Assembly (NCBI GenBank): GCA_949451655.1
Contig: CASTST010000010.1
Location: 1-33,192 of the forward strand
Source: an uncultured Eubacteriales bacterium
Lineage (GTDB): Bacteria; Bacillota; Clostridia; Oscillospirales; CAG-272
Length of the DNA stretch: 33,192 nucleotides
Reading direction: 5' to 3'
The translations under genes and the position numbers were made by a program. The notes beneath the pieces are model-generated. The model was not told the DNA's origin and made no database searches. It saw only the letters and a list, made by a program, of their open reading frames with translations. Of the stretch, positions 1 to 8,146 are shown piece by piece. Each line of letters starts with the position of its first letter. Within the stretch, counting starts at the first letter, position 1.

Positions 1-236
1 AAGGCTCCCTTGTGCTGGAGCCGCATAGCGGATCCTAGGGTGCTCCCGCGTAGCGGGTGAGGGATTGTTATGTTATCATTCTAAAGGATCTGCAAAATGA
101 TAGTATAGTGAAACAATCCCCCCGTCTCGCCTACGGCGAGCCACCCCCCTTTACACAAGGGGGCTTTTTGTCTGAAAGGTGCCTTACGGCGCGCCCCTTT
201 TGGAGCCATGCAGTGGATCCTCACATAGGAGCTTTG
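1..236. repeat. Modular palindromic intergenic repeat, copy 1 (may extend beyond left edge)
   Basis: GGCTCCCTTGTG... / CTCCCGCGTAGCGGGTGAGGGATTGT / AT-rich centre / ACAATCCCCCCGTCTCGCCTACGGCGAGCCACCCCCCTTTACACAAGGGGGCTTTTTG; tail with GGAGCCATGCAGTGGATCC hairpin. Same architecture recurs at six other sites. Confidence 0.85.
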
Positions 237-252
237 GGCTTTGCGAAATTTC

Positions 253-708
253 TTACTCCACCCGCACCTTAACAACAATTTTTTCAAATTCGATTACTTC
301 CCCGTCAACGCCGCCGGCAGAATTGTGCGCATCCTGGGGAAACAGGAGTGCAAAAGTTTCTGGGGTATTCACCGCATTCACCTGCGCCGGTCCCTCAAAC
401 AGATAAAAATCGTCTGCGTCCTGATAAGGATAGGTTTCCGTAAGACTGCCTATATCTGCGGTTTTCACAATTTCCCTTCCTGTCAGTGGAATAAATATAT
501 CTATATATTTCCTGTGCGCCTCAAAGGGCGCATCGGTAATATCCCTTGTCTCAATTGTTGCCTTGGTATAATAAAATGCTTCGCACACATCGGTCTTGCC
601 TTCGCTGCTCCCGCGAAAATCTGTCCCGGCAATAAAGTCGATTGCCGCGTCCAGATTCTTGCTGATTCCTTTATATTTTTTTAAATTTTTCAAAGTATCA
701 AATATCAT
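253..708 (-). CDS. YhcH/YjgK/YiaL family protein
   Basis: 151 aa ORF; family-like sequence (MIFDTLKNLKKYKGISKNLDAAIDFI...; VDGEVIEFEKIVVKV). ATGA overlap with upstream regulator stop. Confidence 0.8.
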   Translation of the reverse strand: MIFDTLKNLKKYKGISKNLDAAIDFIAGTDFRGSSEGKTDVCEAFYYTKATIETRDITDAPFEAHRKYIDIFIPLTGREIVKTADIGSLTETYPYQDADDFYLFEGPAQVNAVNTPETFALLFPQDAHNSAGGVDGEVIEFEKIVVKVRVE

Positions 709-1499
709 ATATTGTCCTCATTCTTCCCGTTCCCGGTAACATCTATAATCTGCACACCCTGTGCTGCCGCCTGCTGCATAAGCGGATCAGGCAATTCCCC
801 ATCGCAGATCAGCACCTGCACCTGCTCCAGCCGACAGAAAGTATACGGCAGGCTTTTATCTGCCTTGGACAGATCCATCAGCATGACTACCAGCCGTGCT
901 TTTTCCGCCACTGCTTTCTTCAATTGACACTCGTTGTAATTGCCCCCGGTAAAGCCGCTTTGCACGGATAAACCAGAAGGGGAAAGAAATGCAATATCAA
1001 TATTCACATCGTCCAGATATTTCATTGCCTGCATACCGGACACCGCCTGATAATCCCGATCCAGCCATCCGCCCACCAGATTGATCACTGGTTTGCCGAT
1101 TCGCGAAAGTTCGATAGCGGCAGCAGGGCTGGTTGTAGTGAAAACAAACCGCTCGTCCGGCACATAGGGAATCATCTGCTGCAGGGTGGATCCGGAATCA
1201 AAGAAAATAGACCGTCCAGCCTCCAAAAAGCGTGCGGCGACTGCGGCAATCTTTTTTTTGGAATCCACATTCTCCGACATTCTGCTGAAATAGGGGTCAT
1301 CCACCGTATCGGATAAAAACCGGGCGCTGCGGGCACCGCCGCGCACTTTGATTGCCTGACCGGTTTTTTCCAAATAGTCGATATCTCGCCGCAGGGTCAT
1401 CTGTGACACACCCGGAAATTGGGAAAAAAGTTCATCATAAGATACGAACGGTTTTTGCATCAATTGCTGACGCACCCATTCTCTGCGATCCTTGTACAT
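705..1499 (-). CDS. DeoR/GlpR-type transcriptional regulator
   Basis: 264 aa; N-terminal DeoR-type HTH (SQMTLRRDIDYLEKTGQAIKVRGGA) and sugar-phosphate sensor domain; RBS GAGGAGG upstream. Confidence 0.9.
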   Translation of the reverse strand: MYKDRREWVRQQLMQKPFVSYDELFSQFPGVSQMTLRRDIDYLEKTGQAIKVRGGARSARFLSDTVDDPYFSRMSENVDSKKKIAAVAARFLEAGRSIFFDSGSTLQQMIPYVPDERFVFTTTSPAAAIELSRIGKPVINLVGGWLDRDYQAVSGMQAMKYLDDVNIDIAFLSPSGLSVQSGFTGGNYNECQLKKAVAEKARLVVMLMDLSKADKSLPYTFCRLEQVQVLICDGELPDPLMQQAAAQGVQIIDVTGNGKNEDNI

Positions 1500-1528
1500 G
1501 TGTCACCCTCCTCACATTGATTTTGTTT

Positions 1529-1557
1529 ATTTTAACACAAATGTGCAAATTCGTCAA
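1529..1557 (-). promoter_or_regulatory. Probable sigma-A promoter for the DeoR-YhcH operon
   Basis: Minus strand TTGACG-N17-TAAAAT (-35 at 1552-1557, -10 at 1529-1534). Confidence 0.65.
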
Positions 1558-1560
1558 TGG

Positions 1561-1605
1561 GAATTCACATGTTTTTGTGAAATTTAACATATTATGTGTG
1601 AATTC
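1561..1605. promoter_or_regulatory. Candidate DeoR-family operator
   Basis: Perfect inverted repeat GAATTCACA (1561-1569) / TGTGAATTC (1597-1605) plus an extra TGTGAA half-site at 1576-1581, just upstream of the promoter. Confidence 0.55.
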
Positions 1606-1659
1606 AGACCAACAAAAGCCTCCATATATAGTATAGGCATCGCGCAGCACCCAACAAAA

Positions 1660-1986
1660 AAAGCTCCATAGGGAGCCGAGGGATTGCCTTTCGCATATTC
1701 AAATCCCCCTTGTGCAAGGAGGACTGCATAATTTCGCATAAATAAAAAGCCCCCAGCAAAGGGGAATCACGTAATTTCACACAAATAAAAGGCTCCCTTG
1801 TGCAAAGGGAGCTGTCACGGCGCAGCCGTGACTGAGGGATTGTCCTTCTATCATTTTGTATAATCTATAAATCGGCAGTATAGCAAAACAATCCCCCCCG
1901 ACACGATCGCTGCGCTTGACCGTGCCACCCCCCCTTTGCACAAGGGGGGCTTTTGTTTAGCTGGATTCTCACATGGGAGCCTTTTT
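1660..1986. repeat. Modular palindromic intergenic repeat, copy 2 (core 1789-1955)
   Basis: AAGGCTCCCTTGTGCAAAGGGAGCTGTCACGGCGCAGCCGTGACTGAGGGATTGT ... ATCATTTTGTATAATCTATAAATCGGCAGT ... ACAATCCCCCCCGACACGATCGCTGCGCTTGACCGTGCC...CTTTGCACAAGGGGGGCTTTTG. Confidence 0.9.
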
Positions 1987-2058
1987 ATCGGGAACCATGC
2001 GAAGCCTTCTCTTGTTTGTCTTGACCAAATCAAAAAGCCTCAGCAGACACCTTTTTTA

Positions 2059-2973
2059 TCATGATTCTTTTCGTGCCTTTTCAGGAAGCTGTGCACAAAT
2101 AATTGCTGCAAACATAAGCGCACATCCAACCCATTCCCTGCCGGTGGGAATCTGATGCATAACTACAATTCCGCCCAGCACAGCAAACACGGATTCGAAA
2201 CTCATCAGAAGTGATGCGATAGCCGGATCTGTCCGCTGCTGTCCTAAAATCTGCAAGGTATAACCTACCCCGCTGGATAGAACGCCCACATACAGAATCG
2301 TGACCCAACCGTCCAGAATCTGCTGCCAACTGGGAGACTCGAAGAAAAACATTCCAACCGCCGCCAGCACACCGGACACAAAAAACTGGATGCAGGAAAT
2401 CTGAACGCCGTCAAGTCCCGGCGCAAGATGATCTATTACCAGAATATGCAGTGCCCAGAAGACCGCACCAAGCAGTACAATCCCATCGCTGGGCGCAAAG
2501 GAAAATCCGCCGGTAATACACAGAAGATACAGTCCGCCAAGCGCTGCAAGCACACATATCCATACACGCACCGGTAACTTTTTTCCACGAAAAAGTCCGA
2601 ACAGGGGAACCAGCAGAATATATGTAGCAGTAATGAACCCTGCTTTTCCGCCGGAGGTGCCAAGAGCAATGCCGTATTGCTGCAGCATCGCCGCGGCAAA
2701 CATAACAACACCGCAGGCGGTGCCTGCAAAAAGCAGTTTCTTCCGTGCTGGTCGCTCCGGTTGCCCGACAGCGTGATATTTTTTCCGCGTTCTTCTGTTT
2801 ATCAAAATCAACGGAATCAGCACCGCACTGCCAACAAAGCTGCGCGCTGCCTGAAAGGTGAGGGGCTCCATATAGTCCATAGCTTCGCTTTGCGCCACAA
2901 AGGAGAGCCCCCATATAATGGCAGTGACCAGCAGCATAATATTTCCGACTGCCTTTGTATGTCCCCGCATCAT
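2059..2973 (-). CDS. DMT superfamily (EamA-like) transporter
   Basis: Multi-TM protein with MLLVTAIIWGLSFVAQSEAMDYM..., ~10 hydrophobic segments; start placed at ATG overlapping the upstream stop (ATGA). Confidence 0.9.
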   Translation of the reverse strand: MMRGHTKAVGNIMLLVTAIIWGLSFVAQSEAMDYMEPLTFQAARSFVGSAVLIPLILINRRTRKKYHAVGQPERPARKKLLFAGTACGVVMFAAAMLQQYGIALGTSGGKAGFITATYILLVPLFGLFRGKKLPVRVWICVLAALGGLYLLCITGGFSFAPSDGIVLLGAVFWALHILVIDHLAPGLDGVQISCIQFFVSGVLAAVGMFFFESPSWQQILDGWVTILYVGVLSSGVGYTLQILGQQRTDPAIASLLMSFESVFAVLGGIVVMHQIPTGREWVGCALMFAAIICAQLPEKARKES

Positions 2974-4994
2974 CCGCGCACTCTCTTCCGGGCGGGACGC
3001 CGTCTGGTACTGTCGCACTGCCGGTAATCGAAAATAGGAGGAACAGGGGCAGTTTCCCGATCAAAAGGCAAGCCGTCCCGGGCTGCCTTCTTTTCTGCAA
3101 TTTCCAGATACATATTTGTAATGCTCAGTTCTCCCTCACGTATATCCGGAAGAACCACACCGCCGCCGGCATACAACGCCGCTTCTGCCTGTTCAATATG
3201 TCCGAGACGTATATGAGCCTGGGTGGTATAGAGCTGCACCCTTCCCACCGTCTGCATTTCCGGAGTCATGCCCTGAGCAAGTTCCAATGCATCTTCATAC
3301 ATTTCTGCGTTCACAAGCAGTTCCATTGCTTCCTTGGCAAGAGAAATATCCGTAGGTCGCATCCGATATGCGCGGGCGGCAAGCGCTGCCGCAGCGGCAC
3401 TGTTTCCAAGCTGCTGCTTTACATATGCCAGACCGTAAACTGCCCAACAGGAAGGATTCAGCATCATAGATTTTTCCAGAAGCTCCTCCGCATCAGACAA
3501 ACGGTTCATGCACAAGTAGGTCATACCAAGCTGCAAATGCGCATACCAGGAAAACAGATTCCCGCCGGATACAGCATTCTCCATCATACGCACCCATTCC
3601 TTTTGCAGCATCCAGGAAGGAGGCACCTGCGCCGGATCATGCTCCGGGAAAAAGCCCCGCTGCAGCAGGCATACCCAGTCTGCCTGCTCCGCCCCTACTG
3701 TTCCAAAATCCAAGTGAGATGTCATAGTAGGACGACCTTCCTTTTCCCGGCGCATATTTTCAAGGGCACCCCAACCGCTGCCGGAAAGAATCATTTCCCC
3801 ATTTGCAGCAGTTTTCGCCATTGCTTTTGTTTCTTCCAGAATCCGGTCCATTTCATCATCGGTAATGATATCATTCAGGCGATTGCGAATTTCTGCTTTC
3901 GCACCTTCCCATTCACCGTGCACCGTATCACCGTCTGCATGTATTGCACCATATGCTTCCAGCCACTCCCATGTTGTATTTGGCGGCATGGGAATGCACT
4001 CATACTGTGTATGTGCAAGCCCCGCCTGAAGCTCTATATACCGGTCGTTGCTGCCATCCTCGGTAAGGTATTCCTGCCACCGGTCGCCGCCGGGATTCTG
4101 TCCCCAACAGAACAGCTTTCTGCCTTGGAGCCGCATAGTAGACGTATGGATCAGTCCATATCCATCCGCATCCACAGCCGCTTCAAATTTTCTCTTCTTA
4201 GGCGGAATGTTATAGAAATAATCTCCTGCTGCAGGCACGTTGATAGGATAGGTAACATCATCCCCGTTATATTCGGGAATGGGGGCAAGGCTGGTATTAT
4301 TGTCCGCCACATATGCACCGTCCGCATCAACGATAATACGTGTGTCCGGCGTTTCCGGCACAGCGATATTACTCCACCAGTACATAGGAACCACATCAGG
4401 CAGCGGATTGATAATCCGGTTGCGGGCAAAAAGCACCCTTGATCCTGCCGGAAGGAAGAAATCCATTTGCTGAACGACCTGACGAATCCGTTCAAATTCA
4501 TACATACGCAGCACAGGCGTGCCGTCCGCAAGCTTGGTTGTGGTGGTGAACATCGGCTCGCAGGTATGCACATGGTGTCCGAACATACCGCAGTTCCATT
4601 CCACACCGCCGGATGTCCACGCATTACGGAATGCTAAATTGCAGGGACGCATCACTGAATTTTTATATAAAAGATCTCTGCCACTCTCTTTATCAAACAG
4701 AGACATAAGCTTTCCGCCCCACTGGGGAAGAAATGTTGCCTTTAAATATTCGTTTTCCAAAACAACCGCCAGCATTTCCGTATCATGGAGAGGGCGGGTA
4801 TACATATCCTGCATCCGATAGGGAAACGGGGACGGTACGTGACCATAGCCGATGAATAATTCATCGTCTTCGGAAAGACCGGAATCTCCGTTTCTATGCC
4901 AAAAGTTCAGTTTAGACAGCGGCGGCAGGGAGGACTCCCCGTTCATATGCTGGCAGGGCATAGTGATGGTAGTAATCTGCAAATTGGTAGGCAT
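2970..4994 (-). CDS. DUF5107 domain-containing protein with TPR-like C-terminus
   Basis: 674 aa; N-terminal beta-rich DUF5107-like region (YLKATFLPQWGGKLMSLFDKESGRDLLYKN), C-terminal TPR-like helices (LGMTYLCMNRLSDAEELLEKSMMLNP); RBS AAAGGAGC. Confidence 0.8.
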   Translation of the reverse strand: MPTNLQITTITMPCQHMNGESSLPPLSKLNFWHRNGDSGLSEDDELFIGYGHVPSPFPYRMQDMYTRPLHDTEMLAVVLENEYLKATFLPQWGGKLMSLFDKESGRDLLYKNSVMRPCNLAFRNAWTSGGVEWNCGMFGHHVHTCEPMFTTTTKLADGTPVLRMYEFERIRQVVQQMDFFLPAGSRVLFARNRIINPLPDVVPMYWWSNIAVPETPDTRIIVDADGAYVADNNTSLAPIPEYNGDDVTYPINVPAAGDYFYNIPPKKRKFEAAVDADGYGLIHTSTMRLQGRKLFCWGQNPGGDRWQEYLTEDGSNDRYIELQAGLAHTQYECIPMPPNTTWEWLEAYGAIHADGDTVHGEWEGAKAEIRNRLNDIITDDEMDRILEETKAMAKTAANGEMILSGSGWGALENMRREKEGRPTMTSHLDFGTVGAEQADWVCLLQRGFFPEHDPAQVPPSWMLQKEWVRMMENAVSGGNLFSWYAHLQLGMTYLCMNRLSDAEELLEKSMMLNPSCWAVYGLAYVKQQLGNSAAAAALAARAYRMRPTDISLAKEAMELLVNAEMYEDALELAQGMTPEMQTVGRVQLYTTQAHIRLGHIEQAEAALYAGGGVVLPDIREGELSITNMYLEIAEKKAARDGLPFDRETAPVPPIFDYRQCDSTRRRPARKRVRG

Positions 4995-5108
4995 ATGCGC
5001 TTGCTCCTTTGTTACGAACGATATGTGGTAAGTTTACCACATTCTGCGGTATAAAGTCAAGATTTGTCCGATTCTTTGTTGGGGCGCACAGAAATTTGCA
5101 GGATATAA

Positions 5109-5407
5109 AAAGGCTCCCTTGTGAAGATCCGCTGTGTAGTTCCAACCAAACCCAAAAGCCCCCCTTGTGCAAAAGAGACTCCAGCGAAGAACAGGCAGAC
5201 AAAAAAGGCTCCCCCCGGTAAAGGGAGCTCCCGCGTAGCGGGTGAGGGATTGTTATACGATCATTTTAGATTTTTATAAATCGGCAGTATAGCGAAACAA
5301 TCCCCCCGACACGATCGCTGCGCTTGACCGTGCCACCCCCCTTTGCACAAGGGGGGCTTTTTGGTTTGGTTGGAGCCACGTAGTGGATCCTCACATGGAG
5401 CCTTTTT
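5109..5407. repeat. Modular palindromic intergenic repeat, copy 3
   Basis: Core 5205-5363: CTCCCGCGTAGCGGGTGAGGGATTGT...ATCATTTTAGATTTTTATAAATCGGCAGT...ACAATCCCCCCGACACGATCGCTGCGCTTGACCGTGCC...GGGGGGCTTTTTGG, flanked by GGAGCCACGTAGTGGATCC hairpin. Confidence 0.9.
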
Positions 5408-5583
5408 GTCTATCTTTCGCTGGAGCCCCCTTTTGCTGGAGGACAGCTAATGAAGTTTGGAGGAAACTAACGCCGGACCACATCCATTATGCAAGGAAGC
5501 TTTTAGCGGATACTGTGCCGTGCCCCCTTTTACTGGGAGAACTTTTATGTCATGTAAAAGCTGATAATTTTCCACATAACAAT

Positions 5584-5612
5584 ACAGCGACTTTCCGCAG
5601 AAAGGCGCTGTA
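5584..5612 (-). terminator. Hairpin downstream of secG, possible terminator
   Basis: ACAGCG(A)CTTTC-CGCA-GAAAG(G)CGCTGT, strong stem 3' of secG; T-tract on the minus strand is weak. Confidence 0.45.
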
Positions 5613-5632
5613 CAATGGTATTTTAAATTCAC

Positions 5633-6097
5633 TTACTCCGCAGCATCAACCGTCGTTGCTGCATCAGTGGTGGTATCGTCAGCCGTTGTGGTGTCGTCAG
5701 CGACAGTAGTGTCATCAACCGCCGTGGTTTCATCAGCAACAGTAGTATCATCTGCTGCAGTTGTATCCTCCGCATGGTCGTGATCGTGAAGATCCTCGTC
5801 CTCGTTTTCGCCAAATACCATACCCCAGAAGCTGTTGAAGTCAGAAGCCTTGCCGGTATCCTGCATCACGTATACGGAGCATACCAGCACCACGAAAATA
5901 ATAGCAACAACCGTGGTGAGAATAGAAAGTTTTTTATTGATCGTCTGCGCCTTGGATTTTCCGAAGAAAGTCTCCGCGCCGCCGGCAATAGTACCGGAAA
6001 GATTGTGCGCCTTGCCCTGCTGGAGCAATACTGCGATTACCAGAAAAACAGCAAATACGATTAAAATAATGCCGATTACAAGCTGTGCTGTTGTCAT
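5633..6097 (-). CDS. secG: Preprotein translocase subunit SecG with long Thr/Asp repeat tail
   Basis: MTTAQLVIGIILIVFAVFLVIAVLLQQGKAHNLSGTIAGGAETFFGKSKAQTINKKLSILTTVVAIIFVVLVC is typical SecG; start at second ATG with GAGGAGAGG RBS. Confidence 0.9.
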   Translation of the reverse strand: MTTAQLVIGIILIVFAVFLVIAVLLQQGKAHNLSGTIAGGAETFFGKSKAQTINKKLSILTTVVAIIFVVLVCSVYVMQDTGKASDFNSFWGMVFGENEDEDLHDHDHAEDTTAADDTTVADETTAVDDTTVADDTTTADDTTTDAATTVDAAE

Positions 6098-6163
6098 TTT
6101 GCCTCTCCTCTTCTTTCTATATATAAACAAATAATAAGTTCAGTTCAGATAGAACGCCTATGT

Positions 6164-6192
6164 ATTATAGCACGGTGTAAAGCAAAATGCAA
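6164..6192 (-). promoter_or_regulatory. Probable secG promoter
   Basis: Minus strand TTGCAT-N17-TATAAT. Confidence 0.6.
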
Positions 6193-6233
6193 TAGAAATT
6201 TTCTTTTTTCAGAAAAATTCTGGAAAAGCTCCC

Positions 6234-7676
6234 TTAAAACCGATCTGCCAGTCCGGGAATTACCTGCCGCACCATTTCGCAAAGCTCCACATCGCTCATT
6301 GTCGTGTTCCGACCGGCTGCATACTGAGCGTCTACCATTTCCTTGATTTTCATAACTGCGCTGCTGCGTTTGCCGTAGGTTTTATCAATTCCTTTTTCCG
6401 CAAGCTGCGCATTGAGCCAATGGGCAATACCCGCCAGTCCGCTGTGAGCGTCGATTGCCACAGATGCAGGACGGTTCAAGATCAGCTCCGTATTAAATAT
6501 ATTGTAAATTTCCTCGTCCTTGAGAAGTCCGTCCGCATGGATTCCCGCACGGGTAACGTTGAAATCATGTCCCACAAAAGGTGTGCGCGGCGGAATTTCG
6601 TATCCAATCTGATTTTCAAAATACCGGGCAATTTCTGTAATTACTGTAGGATCCATACCGTCCAGCGTACCGCGCAGGGATGCATATTCCATAACCATAG
6701 CCTCCAGGGGGCAGTTGCCGGTGCGCTCACCGATTCCGAGCAGGGAGCAGTTTACACCGGATGCGCCATACAGCCATGCGGTCGCCGCATTGGGCACTAC
6801 TTTGTAAAAATCATTGTGACCGTGCCATTCCAGCATGGAGGAATCAATGCCGGCATAATGCATCAATCCGTATATAATTCCGGAAACGCTCCTTGGCAGC
6901 GCCGCGCCGTGGTAAGTTACGCCGTAACCCATGGTATCGCAAGCACGGATTTTCACAGGAATGCCCGCTTCCTCGCCAAGCTTGCGCAGTTCGTTTGCAA
7001 AAGGTACTACAAAGCCGTAGAAATCCGCTCTGGTAATATCTTCAAAATGGCACCGGGGACGAATGCCCATATCTAAAATTTCCTGCACCACACCCAGATA
7101 CTTGTCCATTGCCTTCGCACGGGTCAGTCCCATTTTATTATAAATATGGTAATCACTACAGGAAACCAGAACACCGGTCTCTTTGATGCCCAGACTTTTC
7201 ACAAGCTGAAAATCCTGAGTGGACGCACGAATCCAGCTGGTAATTTCGGGAAATTCATATCCCAGATCCATACAGCGTGCCAGCGCCTCCCGATCCTTTT
7301 CCGTGTAGACGAAAAATTCCGTCTGCCGGATAATTCCTTTGGGACCGCCCAGTTTATGGAGCATAGTGAACAAATCCACAATCTGATCCACCGTAAAGGG
7401 CGCGCGGGACTGTTGACCATCCCGGAAGGTGGTGTCCGTAATCCAGATTTCATCCGGCATATTCATCGGCACATACCGGTGGTTGAAGGAAACCCGGGGC
7501 ACTGCGTCATAGCTGTAAAGCTGCCGGTACAAATATGGGGTTTCCCGATCCTGCAGTGAATAATGATGCACACTCTGCTCAATCAGATTGGTTGTTTCCG
7601 AGAACTCAATCTTACCGTCCCGGTCACCGTTTATATCATGAAACCGCTTTGTTTTTCTTTTCGTTTCTTTTTGCAC
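6234..7676 (-). CDS. Pyruvate carboxyltransferase (DRE-TIM) family enzyme, probable Re-citrate synthase / isopropylmalate synthase-like
   Basis: 480 aa from GTG start with AAGGAGG RBS; ITDTTFRDGQQSRAPFTVDQIVDL, CHFEDITRADFYGF, EWHGHNDFYKVVPNA, HADGLLKDEEIYN motifs. The ORF-track start at 7862 lies in repeat DNA and is unlikely. Confidence 0.8.
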   Translation of the reverse strand: MQKETKRKTKRFHDINGDRDGKIEFSETTNLIEQSVHHYSLQDRETPYLYRQLYSYDAVPRVSFNHRYVPMNMPDEIWITDTTFRDGQQSRAPFTVDQIVDLFTMLHKLGGPKGIIRQTEFFVYTEKDREALARCMDLGYEFPEITSWIRASTQDFQLVKSLGIKETGVLVSCSDYHIYNKMGLTRAKAMDKYLGVVQEILDMGIRPRCHFEDITRADFYGFVVPFANELRKLGEEAGIPVKIRACDTMGYGVTYHGAALPRSVSGIIYGLMHYAGIDSSMLEWHGHNDFYKVVPNAATAWLYGASGVNCSLLGIGERTGNCPLEAMVMEYASLRGTLDGMDPTVITEIARYFENQIGYEIPPRTPFVGHDFNVTRAGIHADGLLKDEEIYNIFNTELILNRPASVAIDAHSGLAGIAHWLNAQLAEKGIDKTYGKRSSAVMKIKEMVDAQYAAGRNTTMSDVELCEMVRQVIPGLADRF

Positions 7677-7712
7677 GGTAGTCCTCCTTAAAAAATTATC
7701 AGAGTTTCTTAC

Positions 7713-7741
7713 AGTATAATCCAATTTTTGCAATATGTCAA
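7713..7741 (-). promoter_or_regulatory. Probable promoter for the Re-citrate synthase-like gene
   Basis: Minus strand TTGACA-N17-TATACT. Confidence 0.7.
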
Positions 7742-7785
7742 CGCAAATTATGCAAAATTTCAGAGAATTGTATTTTGTTTCCCCT

Positions 7786-8085
7786 AAAAGGCTCCCCTTA
7801 TGTGGAGTTCGCGGAGCATAAATAAAAAGGCTCCCTTGTGAGGATCCACTACGTTGCTCCATAGGGAGTTCCCACGTGAGAAGGCCCCCCCCAGCAAAGG
7901 GAGCTGTCGCGGCAAAGCCATGACTGAGGGATTGTCTATACGATCATTTTGAATAATCTTGAAATCGACAGTCTCTGCAAACAATCCCTCAGTCTCCGCT
8001 ATACGGAGACAGCCCCCTTTGCACAAGGGGGCCTTCTCACGCCTTTCTTAGAGCCACACAGGAGTTCCTCACAGGAGAGGCTCCA
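7786..8085. repeat. Modular palindromic intergenic repeat, copy 4
   Basis: Contains nested-hairpin module GGCTCCCTTGTGAGGATCCACTACGTTGCTCCATAGGGAG and the full core GAGGGATTGT...ATCATTTTGAATAATCTTGAAATCGACAGT...ACAATCCCTCAGTCTCCGCTATACGGAGACAGCCCCCTTTGCACAAGGGGGCC. Confidence 0.9.
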
Positions 8086-8146
8086 TGTTAGCGGTAACTA
8101 TATCGCATATCTCTCATGCAGAATGCTTTATGCATTCCTGCAAAAT

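Noticed and set aside
2955-4442. 495-aa plus-strand ORF antisense to the DUF5107 gene
   Set aside because: Shadow ORF with no recognisable domain, overlapping a well-supported coding gene.
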